Part shown: positions 52,304 to 61,289 of the stretch, piece after piece
Numbering within the stretch: the first letter of the stretch is position 1
How the letters are laid out: each line of letters opens with the position of its first letter
Origin: Segatella baroniae DSM 16972 = JCM 13447
Lineage (GTDB): Bacteria > Bacteroidota > Bacteroidia > Bacteroidales > Bacteroidaceae
Direction: 5' to 3'
Length of the DNA stretch: 64,000 bases
NCBI RefSeq assembly: GCF_000426585.1
Contig: NZ_AUFQ01000015.1
Coordinates: 1 to 64,000 of the forward strand
Made by a program: the position numbers and the translations under genes
The notes under the pieces: model-generated
The model's input: only the letters and a program-made list of their open reading frames with translations
What the model was told of the DNA's origin: nothing
Databases searched by the model: none

Positions 52304-52990
52304 ATGTGGTTAATCAATTCATCTGTCGGTAGAAAAGTCGTCATGTCCGTAACAGGCCTTGCGCTGATTCTATTCCTGACGTTCCACGGTTGCATGAACG
52401 TAGTGGCGCTTTTCTCCGGAGAAGCTTACAATGCGATCTGCGAATTGCTGGGTGCCAATTGGTATGCGGTCGCCGCAACGGTAGGCCTGGCCGCGCTGGC
52501 AGTTTGTCACATCGTCTACGCGTTCATCCTGACCGCACAGAACCGTCGTGCCCGCGGCAGCGAACGCTATGCCGTCACCTCCAAGCCCGAGAAGGTGGAG
52601 TGGGCCAGCCAGAACATGCTTGTGCTGGGTCTCGTCATCCTGCTCGGACTGCTGCTCCATCTCTTCAATTTCTGGTTTAACATGATGTTTGCCGAACTTA
52701 CCGGCATGACAGTCGCCCACAGCCCCTCTGACGGTTTCGCCTTCATTCAGGACACATTCGCGAATCCCGTCTACGTCGTGCTCTACATCATCTGGCTCGC
52801 CGCGCTCTGGTTCCACCTCACACACGGCTTCTGGAGTGCCATGCAGACCTTCGGCTGGAGCGGAAAGACGTGGCTCGACCGCTGGAAGACGATCGGTTGG
52901 GTCTATTCCACGCTGCTCATGCTGGCCTTTCTCGTCGTGGTGCTGGCCTTCGCCTTCGGTTGCGCGCCCAGTCTCGGCTGCGCCATCTAA
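52304..52990 (+). CDS. frdC: Fumarate reductase/succinate dehydrogenase cytochrome b subunit
   Basis: A 228-residue membrane anchor with five helices, the single-subunit di-heme type B form found in Wolinella and Bacteroidetes. Histidines on several helices (FLTFHGCMNV, AVCHIVYAFI, WFHLTHGFWSAMQT) are candidates for heme ligation. It passes electrons from menaquinol to the flavoprotein and iron-sulfur subunits for fumarate respiration producing succinate. It is the first gene of frdCAB. Confidence 0.93.
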   Translation: MWLINSSVGRKVVMSVTGLALILFLTFHGCMNVVALFSGEAYNAICELLGANWYAVAATVGLAALAVCHIVYAFILTAQNRRARGSERYAVTSKPEKVEWASQNMLVLGLVILLGLLLHLFNFWFNMMFAELTGMTVAHSPSDGFAFIQDTFANPVYVVLYIIWLAALWFHLTHGFWSAMQTFGWSGKTWLDRWKTIGWVYSTLLMLAFLVVVLAFAFGCAPSLGCAI

Positions 52991-53055
52991 TCTTTAACAA
53001 CACGTGTTCCGCCGCCGGCGACGAGCCGCGGCCGTCATTCTAAAATCTTTAAATT

Positions 53056-55038
<1,983 letters not shown>

Positions 55039-55046
55039 AAGTTGCC

Positions 55047-55230
55047 TCTCCCCGGCCCCTCCCGCGCAGCGAGGGGGGAACCATCCGGCTTGAGCTTGAT
55101 GACGGAAGCCGGAAAGGCTGCAAGCAGGATGGCGGGAGTAAACAAAACATTCATTAACCAACATTAAAAAGGAGAAGTCAACAACCCTCCGGCGTCCTTC
55201 CGCAGGCCGGAAACAAGATGCGGACAGCTT
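55047..55230. repeat. Palindromic repeat inside the frd operon
   Basis: CTCCCCGGCCCCTCCCGCGC with AGCGAGGGGGGAACC forms a hairpin just after the frdA stop. ATCCGGCTTGAGC...GAAGCCGG and CTCCGGCGTC...CAGGCCGGA provide further inverted segments. A likely frdB ribosome site lies beyond it. Confidence 0.6.
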
Positions 55231-55271
55231 CAGGCCCCACGACGGGCACGGAGGGAGAGGCTTTAAAGTAT

Positions 55272-56030
55272 ATGGCAAAGAATATTTCATTCACGATAAA
55301 ATATTGGAAGCAGAACGGTCCCAAGGACCAGGGCCATTTCGACACGCACGAAATGAAGAACATTCCCGACGACACGTCGTTCCTCGAAATGCTCGACATC
55401 CTCAATGAGGAGCTCATCGAGGCCGGTCAGGAACCCTTCGTGTTCGACCACGACTGCCGCGAAGGTATCTGCGGCATGTGCTCGCTCTACATCAACGGCA
55501 CGCCCCACGGCAAGACGGAGCGCGGAGCCACCACCTGCCAGCTCTACATGCGCCGCTTCAACGACGGCGACGTCATCACCGTGGAGCCTTGGCGTTCGGC
55601 CGGTTTCCCCGTCATTAAGGACTGCATGGTGGACCGTTCGGCCTTCGACAAGATCATCCAGGCCGGCGGCTACACCACCATCCGCACCGGACAGGCCCAG
55701 GACGCCAACGCCATCCTCATCCCGAAGGACAACGCCGACGAGGCCATGGACTGCGCCACGTGCATCGGTTGCGGCGCCTGCGTGGCCGCCTGCAAGAACG
55801 GTTCGGCCATGCTCTTCGTCAGTTCCAAGGTGAGCCAGCTGGCCTTGCTGCCACAGGGCCGTCCCGAGGCCGCCAAGCGCGCCAAGGCGATGATTGCCAG
55901 GATGGACGAGCTGGGCTTCGGCAACTGCACCAACACCCGTGCCTGCGAAGCCGTGTGCCCCAAGAACGAGTCCATCGCCAACATCGCGCGCCTGAACCGC
56001 GAGTTCATCTGCGCCAAGCTGAACGACTAA
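55272..56030 (+). CDS. frdB: Fumarate reductase/succinate dehydrogenase iron-sulfur subunit
   Basis: A 252-residue protein. The plant-type [2Fe-2S] ligands are in CREGICGMCSLYING, and the [4Fe-4S]/[3Fe-4S] ligands in CATCIGCGACVAACKNG and CTNTRACEAVCPK. It bridges electrons between cytochrome b and FAD. The ATG at 55272 (MAKNISFTIKYWKQNG) is chosen over an in-frame ATG 54 bases earlier, because the extra residues would be encoded by repeat DNA. Confidence 0.95.
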   Translation: MAKNISFTIKYWKQNGPKDQGHFDTHEMKNIPDDTSFLEMLDILNEELIEAGQEPFVFDHDCREGICGMCSLYINGTPHGKTERGATTCQLYMRRFNDGDVITVEPWRSAGFPVIKDCMVDRSAFDKIIQAGGYTTIRTGQAQDANAILIPKDNADEAMDCATCIGCGACVAACKNGSAMLFVSSKVSQLALLPQGRPEAAKRAKAMIARMDELGFGNCTNTRACEAVCPKNESIANIARLNREFICAKLND

Positions 56031-56057
56031 AGACCCACGATTACACGCTGAAAGCAT

Positions 56058-56100
56058 GCCTTTCTCGTCTCATTTGCTGTGAGATGAGAAAGGCGTTTTC
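56058..56100 (+). terminator. Intrinsic terminator of the frd operon
   Basis: GCCTTTCTCGTCTC pairs with GAGATGAGAAAGGC (one G-U) over a nine-base loop, then GTTTTC. It lies 28 bases past the frdB stop. Confidence 0.8.
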
Positions 56101-56261
56101 GTGTTATGGCGACGCAACGGAGCCTCTTTTCCAACTTGCCCGACGGTCGAATGCCCGCCCACAACCGGCATGCCTGTCTTTGGGCGGTTCGGGGCGAGAG
56201 AAGCCGGGCCGGCCGGCTGCCGCAGGTCGGTAGGGTCTTTTGCCACCAACGGGTCGTTGGG

Positions 56262-56527
56262 GAATGGTCATGGTGCATTGCGTATGCAATCCGCGTTTAT
56301 TGCGCCTGCAACCGCCTTGGCGGTTGGTCCTTTTGTAGGACAGGGTTGTGAGCGCAGCGAGCTACCCTGTCTGGGACGTGGCGACAAGGAACTAGGCCGA
56401 AGGTCTTGGTCTTTTTTACGTTTGTGGTGCTTGTTGTCGGGTGTAAAGGGTGAGCCGTCAGCATTGCCAATGGATTTTGAAGCATGGGGAGGCACGAGCT
56501 GCAAGGGCGATATGATGGTCATGGTTG
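56262..56527. repeat. Hairpin-rich repeat, copy A
   Basis: After ATGGTGCATTGCG come consecutive hairpins: ACCGCCTTGGCGGT; GTCCT...AGGAC; GACAGGGT...ACCCTGTC around TGTGAGCGCAGCGAGCT; and AGGCCGAAGGTCTTGG followed by a T-run. About 100 less structured bases follow (TTGTTGTCGGGTGTAAAGGG...). About 200 bases closely match copy B. Bases 56101-56261 before it carry no gene. Confidence 0.8.
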
Positions 56528-56540
56528 CGGACGGCTGCCC

Positions 56541-56821
56541 ATCCGTGGCGGACGGGCAGGCTCGCATATCGGCACCCGAGGCCTTCCTGCGGGTGTTGAA
56601 GCCGGCGGCTTCACCTCTCCGTAACCCCCGGTCATGCCGCAGGATGACCGGGGGAGGTGTGCCCGCCATCCATCCGTCGACCCTGAAGGGGTCGCCCACC
56701 ATCATCACGGCTGTCTTTGGGCGACCCTTCCAGGGTCGATTTCCGCTTGGTCTTCTATCCCCTGGTCACTCCGCTTCGCAGAGATGACCAGGGGTTACTG
56801 AGCGATGAAGCCTCCGGCTTC
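56541..56821. repeat. Cluster of strong palindromes between copies A and B
   Basis: Stems in order: GCCCATCCGT/ACGGGC (56541-56561); GAAGCC/GGCTTC (56598-56612); CCCCCGGTCAT/ATGACCGGGGG (56625-56654); a 22-bp near-perfect pair TCGACCCT...GTCGCCCA with TGGGCGAC...AGGGTCGA (56677-56698 and 56718-56739); CCCCTGGTCA/TGACCAGGGG (56759-56794); GAAGCC/GGCTTC (56807-56821). Loops are unrelated. No coding potential is seen. Confidence 0.8.
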
Positions 56822-56873
56822 ACTTCCTGCGCCGCCTGCGACAGGCATTTCCTTATGCCCAATCGATGTATAG

Positions 56874-57218
56874 GGACATGCTCATGGTGCATTGCGCCTG
56901 CAACCGCATGTACTGTGCATACAACCGCCTGTTCTGTGTATGCAATCGCATGTACTGTGCATGCAACCTCCTGTTCTGTGCATGCAATCGCCTGTACTCC
57001 GCCTGCTATCGCCCTGGCGGTTGGTCCTTTTGTAGGACAGGGTTGTGAGCGAAGCGAACTACCCTGTCTGGGACGTGGCGGCAAGAAACTAGGCCGAAGG
57101 CCTTGGTCTTTTTATGTTTGTGGCGATTGTTGTCGGGTGTAATGGGTGAGTTGTCGGAGTTGCCAATTGGCTTTTGAAGCAAGCGGGCACATGCAACAAA
57201 GGTGAATATGATGGGCAT
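56874..57218. repeat. Hairpin-rich repeat, copy B
   Basis: The same order of motifs as copy A, with the hairpins CGCCCTGGCGG, GTCCT/AGGAC, GACAGGGT...ACCCTGTC (inner GAGCGAAGCGAACT) and AAGGCC-type AGGCCGAAGGCCTTGG with a T-run. It differs by a 21-base tandem expansion near its start. Confidence 0.8.
56885..57010. repeat. 21-base tandem repeat (about six units)
   Basis: Consecutive units of exactly 21 bases, consensus GCATGTACTGTGCATGCAAC plus C or T; five run 56906-57010 and one looser unit precedes. Alternate units switch GCATGTA and CCTGTTC. Since 21 is a multiple of three, a heptad-repeat peptide frame appears by default. Confidence 0.85.
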
Positions 57219-57263
57219 GCGCATTGATTTAAAACACGATTTCCCGCAAAAAGCGATGATTCA
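57219..57263. other. Spacer between copies B and C
   Basis: A short AT-rich spacer (GATTTAAAACACGATTTCCC onward) with no detectable gene. Confidence 0.3.
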
Positions 57264-57385
57264 AATGTAAAAAGACCAAGACCTTCGGCCTAGCTCCCTC
57301 CATCACAGACCAGGCAGGGTAGCTCGCTTCGCTCACAACCCTGTCCTACAAAAGGACCAACTGCTACGCAGTAGCCCTGCAATCC
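57264..57385. repeat. Hairpin-rich repeat, copy C (inverted, partial)
   Basis: The reverse complement of copies A/B from the T-run and AAGACCTTCGGCCTAG stem to CTGTCCTACAAAAGGACC. Where A and B have ACCGCC/GGCGGT, this copy has GCTAC/GTAGC, a different sequence that still pairs. Bases 57386-57780 beyond hold no gene, only a degenerate 45-base direct repeat (57572 and 57636). Confidence 0.8.
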
Positions 57386-57835
57386 CATGCAGAGTAATGG
57401 CCAAAATCTTGCATGCCCGAACGACCGTCAGGCGGTAGCTGGTGGAATGCGTCTCTGTCCTCACTCCCTGTCCCCCCTCAAACGGGCCAACTGCTATGAA
57501 GTGGAGCAATCGAAAAGTGAGCGATGGAGTGGGCGACGTCCCTGGAATGGCCGCCAAAATGCTTCTCATAGCCCTCAACTGCCTGACCTTAGTCGCAAGC
57601 GGCCTTGTTTTCACGCCATGCCCGTGGGGTGGAAGTCCTCAACTGTCAAGGCCTTAGCCTTAAGCGGCCCTGCTTTCGTGTCGAGGTTGGCGGCGGCAGG
57701 CCTACGAGAAGGTTGCGATTGCAACGAAAAACGCTTTCTTTCGTAAACCAAGCGTTGTGATTCGGTTTTTATTTTATAAAGAAAGTTAAATAGAAGAGGT
57801 AGATATTAATATTCATTATCACATCAACGGGAATG

Positions 57836-57866
57836 TTGTGTACCCACGGTAAATGGTTTACCTTTG
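57836..57866 (+). promoter_or_regulatory. Promoter of the candidate RNA
   Basis: TTG (57836-57838), 20 bases, TACCTTTG (57859-57866). No open reading frame of quality follows for nearly 500 bases. Confidence 0.7.
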
Positions 57867-57872
57867 TGCCGC

Positions 57873-58101
57873 AATTTATGTTTTTCGGATATATATGCGC
57901 CGAAATCTTATAGAGAGTCATTGTCATGAACTGGCCTTTCTTCATGGAAGCATGAGGTCATTCTAACAGAAAAATATCGAAGAGCGTAGGGGAAACGCCC
58001 CTGCAGAGAGTTAATAGAGAGCAATGAGATTCATAAAAGGCCAAGTTCTTTCTACGACATGAATAGGTATTAGTGAAATCAGAAGGCATGCGCCTTTATT
58101 T
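57873..58101 (+). ncRNA. Candidate structured small RNA
   Basis: About 230 bases between a good promoter and a short terminator-like hairpin AAGGC-ATGC-GCCTT plus TATTT. Visible stems: TTTCGG/CCGAAA near 57885-57905; a long-range AACTGGCCTTT with AAAGGCCAAGTT; TCATG/CATGA; and GTAGGGG/GCCCCTGC over AAAC(G). No known class (RNase P RNA, tmRNA, common riboswitches) matched from memory; 6S RNA cannot be excluded. It could also be a leader of the HEAT-GT2 operon, but a second promoter nearer that gene argues for a separate unit. Confidence 0.45.
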
Positions 58102-58281
58102 GCAATATATGTGAGCCCGCCACGTAGGTTGGCGGCGGACCCCGGCCTGTTGACAATAGAGGCCTACCCTTGGAATGGAGCGAGCGGACATGCTTTCCGG
58201 CTCCGGATAACGAAGAGAGTCATCAATAAAGGATAAAGCATTGTTGATTTTTCTGTATTAAATTCTTTTAACGCCGATGGC
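58102..58281. other. Non-coding segment with GC-rich hairpins
   Basis: CCGCCA/TGGCGG (58117-58135), GGCCT/AGGCC (58144-58163) and CCGGCTCCGG (58197-58206) are visible. No gene is found. Confidence 0.4.
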
Positions 58282-58312
58282 TTGTAGCTGTTGATAATTA
58301 ATTATACTTTCG
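58282..58312 (+). promoter_or_regulatory. Promoter of the HEAT-GT2-TPR operon
   Basis: TTG (58282-58284), 20 bases, TACTTTCG (58305-58312), one mismatch from TAnnTTTG. The leader of about 40 bases carries an AGAGGTGAT ribosome-binding-like site before the ATG. Confidence 0.6.
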
Positions 58313-58358
58313 TGACAAAGTGTCGCCGGGATAACGGCCGAGACAGAGGTGATATTCT

Positions 58359-59678
58359 ATGAAGATCAAGATTTTATTGATACTCTTTGCATTGGTCGTT
58401 CTCGTGACGGTCGTCGGAGTAGCCATACACGCCAAGATGGTAGGAAGCACTTCGTTTTCTATTGCACAGAACTCCTTCGTGGAACCCGGTACGCTGACCC
58501 GCGACTTCTCCGTCTTCGACGCGATTCGCTACAACGGCTACCAGTTCACGTCCTGGTTCAACGTATATCCCCTGGTGGTGCGCATCTCCTACCTCGTCGT
58601 AGTGAGCAGTATCCTCGTGTGGTTGTTCACCGTGGTGAAGATTCTCGTCAACCAATGGTTCGACCGCCGTCGGCAACGAATCTTCTCACATCTCTACGAA
58701 CAGTACTACGACACGCTGAACGAGATCCTCTATTCGGGGCGGCGCATGAGCAAGGAGGAAATCGTTAAGCGCATGGCCCTGCCCAAAGACTACGCCATCA
58801 GTTCGCAGCGCGAGCTCGACTTTTGGTTCCGCATCTACATTGTAGACCATGTGAAGCGCGTGCGTGAGGTCAACCGCAGCAACGAAATGATCCTGCTGCG
58901 CGTGCTCCACATGCGCGAATATCTGGAGCACACGCTGCTCGAAGGCACCACCAGCCAGCGCATCAGCGTGATGCAGGCCGTGCGCTACCTGAGCATACCC
59001 ATGAACGGCGGCCTCGTGGCCCGTCTGGTCAACACCAAGAACTACCTTCTCAGGCGCGAGGCACGGCTCTTCTACATGATCAACACCTACGACGAACCCT
59101 TCGAGATGATTGACAACGACGAGACGTTCACCCTCTGGGACCGCATGGAAATCCACCTGATGATGTCCCAGACCAATGCCATGGGCAAGCCCCTGCCGCC
59201 CTTCTACGCCCAGATACAGCAGACCAAGGACATCCCCAACAAGGCCTTCCTCATCCAGGAGCTCGGCTACTTCGGCGCCCCGGAGGACATAGAGCTGCTG
59301 CTGCAGTATCTCGACTCCACCGACGACCGCATCTTCCGCGCCGTCGTGAAGAGCTTTGCCCATCGCGAATACGAACCGGCCGTCGAGCCCATCAAGGCCA
59401 ACTACCGCCGGTCGTCGCCCCACACGCGCCGTCTCATCCTGCGGTCGCTGCTCAAGATACACGCCGGCGACGACATCGAGGACTTCTACGCCTGGTGCTA
59501 CGACGTGTCGCCCGACTTCAAGACCAAGCGCGCCATCCTCCGCTGCCTGTGGGAGTACAGCCTCCGCGGCAAGCGCAAGGTCGTGTTGCTGCGCCGGGCC
59601 GCCTCGCCCAAGGAGCAGGTGCTCTTCCTGCACATACAGAACGAGATCCTGCGGTCCACCGAGGCCATCAAGCTTTAG
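58359..59678 (+). CDS. Membrane-anchored HEAT-repeat protein of the exopolysaccharide module
   Basis: 439 residues. The first helix (about 5-24) and a second (about 71-97) bracket a short periplasmic loop. The rest is a helical solenoid facing the cytoplasm, with HEAT-like units such as ELGYFGAPEDIELLLQYLDS and FRAVVKSFAHREYEPAVEPI. HEAT solenoids are binding scaffolds. The GT2 gene follows after 71 bases and the TPR/barrel gene after it, so this may assemble or regulate the synthase. No enzymatic motif and no PilZ or GGDEF domain is visible. I know no name for it. Confidence 0.75.
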   Translation: MKIKILLILFALVVLVTVVGVAIHAKMVGSTSFSIAQNSFVEPGTLTRDFSVFDAIRYNGYQFTSWFNVYPLVVRISYLVVVSSILVWLFTVVKILVNQWFDRRRQRIFSHLYEQYYDTLNEILYSGRRMSKEEIVKRMALPKDYAISSQRELDFWFRIYIVDHVKRVREVNRSNEMILLRVLHMREYLEHTLLEGTTSQRISVMQAVRYLSIPMNGGLVARLVNTKNYLLRREARLFYMINTYDEPFEMIDNDETFTLWDRMEIHLMMSQTNAMGKPLPPFYAQIQQTKDIPNKAFLIQELGYFGAPEDIELLLQYLDSTDDRIFRAVVKSFAHREYEPAVEPIKANYRRSSPHTRRLILRSLLKIHAGDDIEDFYAWCYDVSPDFKTKRAILRCLWEYSLRGKRKVVLLRRAASPKEQVLFLHIQNEILRSTEAIKL

Positions 59679-59749
59679 CGTCGACCGACGGCCGGGAAGC
59701 CCCCGCCTGTCGGCGACGATGTTCCATCAGAAAAGTCTTTTACAGATAT

Positions 59750-61261
59750 ATGTGGCAATTAATATTAGATATCTACGGCTACGTCATCTTCTTCTACTCC
59801 ATGACGCTGATCGTTTCCTACGTCATCCTCATGCTGTTGGCCCAGAAGGGCATATTCACCCAGTATGACGAGATAGAGGAAAGCTACGCCAAACATATCG
59901 TATGGAACAACCCCTATACGCCCGGCGTGTCCATCGTGGCCCCCGCCTTCAATGAGGAGAAGACCATCATCGACAACGTCGAGTCGCTCCTCATGCAGGA
60001 CTACCCGCTCTTCGAGGTCGTCATCGTCAACGACGGCAGCCGCGACTCTACGCTGGAGAAGCTCATCACCAACTTCGAGCTGGAGAAAGTGCCCTTCAAC
60101 TACGTGGAACACATCCACACCAAGCCCTTCAAGGCCCTTTACCGCTCGCGCAATCCGAAGTACTACCAGCTCACCGTCGTCGACAAGGAGAACGGTGGCA
60201 CCAAGGCCGACTCCATCAACGCGGGCCTCAACGTGGCCTCCTATCCCTATTTCGTCAACACCGACGTGGACTGCATCCTCAGTCCCGACGCCATCTTCCA
60301 GTGCATGTTGCCCGTGATGAGCGACTCCAAGATTGTCGCCGTCAGCGGAATGATGACCATGAGCAACGGCTGCGAGGTCGACCATGGCGTCATCACCAAG
60401 GTGCAGCCGCCCACGACGCCCATCTCGCTCTTCCAGGAGCTGGAGTATCTGCGCTCCTTCATGGTCGGCAAGATGGGATGGTCGGCCATCAACGCCATGT
60501 CCAACGTGTCGGGAGGCTACGGGCTCTTCAGCCGCGAGGTCGTCATGGCTGCCGGCGGCTACGGTTCCGACTCCTTCGCCGAGGACATGGACATGCTGCT
60601 GCGCATCATGGGCTACTGCTGCGAGAACAACATCGACTACCGCGTGGTGCAGATACCCAAGGTGTGCTGCCGAACCGAAGGTCCGGGCAACATCCGAATG
60701 CTCAACCGCCAGCGCACGCGCTGGGGTCGTGGACTGATCCAGACCTTCCACTACCACTTCCACATGCTCGGCAACCACAAGTACCACCGCGTGGGGCTCA
60801 TCACGCTGCCCTACGTGTTCGTCTTCGAGTTCCTGGCACCCGTCATCGAGGCCGTCGGCTTCTTCATGTTCATCTACCTGGCCATCACCGGTGGCATCAA
60901 CTGGGAGATGGCCTGGCTCATCTTCGCCGCCATCTACACGTTCAGCGTCATGCTGTCGTTCGTCGTCATCTTCTACACCTACGAAGCCAAGTGCACCTAC
61001 ACGAGCCTCAAGTCGTTCGTTCCGCTCATGCTGGCCGCGCTCGTAGAGCCGTTCCTCTACCATCCCATGCTGGTGTTCTTCTCCATCAAGGGCTATTTCA
61101 ACTATCTCACCGGCAAGAAGGCCGTATGGCATTCCATCGCCCGAAAGGGATACAAGAGCGGCGACGCCCAGACCGGCGGAACCTCTTCCCCCAATCCATC
61201 GAATACTACGACGGATACTGACGCCGGACAGCTGGCCGGCGTGGGCCCCATCCCCTCTTAG
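59750..61261 (+). CDS. Membrane-embedded GT2 polysaccharide synthase (PgaC/YaiP-like)
   Basis: 503 residues. The start is the ATG at 59750 (MWQLILDIYGYVIFF); longer frames would overlap the HEAT gene. One N-terminal helix precedes the catalytic domain: NDGSRD (D95), TDVDC (D172/D174), AEDMD (D279) and QRTRW (321-325), the D,D,D,QxxRW set of processive synthases. Three or four C-terminal helices form the export pore. Enzymes of this type polymerise a beta-linked glycan (poly-GlcNAc, cellulose, hyaluronan) while threading it through the inner membrane. The product is unknown. There is no PilZ domain. Confidence 0.87.
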   Translation: MWQLILDIYGYVIFFYSMTLIVSYVILMLLAQKGIFTQYDEIEESYAKHIVWNNPYTPGVSIVAPAFNEEKTIIDNVESLLMQDYPLFEVVIVNDGSRDSTLEKLITNFELEKVPFNYVEHIHTKPFKALYRSRNPKYYQLTVVDKENGGTKADSINAGLNVASYPYFVNTDVDCILSPDAIFQCMLPVMSDSKIVAVSGMMTMSNGCEVDHGVITKVQPPTTPISLFQELEYLRSFMVGKMGWSAINAMSNVSGGYGLFSREVVMAAGGYGSDSFAEDMDMLLRIMGYCCENNIDYRVVQIPKVCCRTEGPGNIRMLNRQRTRWGRGLIQTFHYHFHMLGNHKYHRVGLITLPYVFVFEFLAPVIEAVGFFMFIYLAITGGINWEMAWLIFAAIYTFSVMLSFVVIFYTYEAKCTYTSLKSFVPLMLAALVEPFLYHPMLVFFSIKGYFNYLTGKKAVWHSIARKGYKSGDAQTGGTSSPNPSNTTTDTDAGQLAGVGPIPS

Positions 61262-61289
61262 AAGTACGTAACTCCTTCCATCTGACATT

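Noticed and set aside
56866-57048. A 60-codon frame with Cys/Asn heptads
   Set aside because: It arises from a 21-base tandem repeat that preserves frame, and the related copies A and C do not keep it.
57333-57614. A 93-codon minus-strand frame in copy C
   Set aside because: It ends in the same SFCRTGL as other frames only because it crosses the shared hairpin repeat.
57873-58101. RNase P RNA, tmRNA or SRP RNA
   Set aside because: The conserved cores of these RNAs could not be found by eye, although a structured RNA remains possible.
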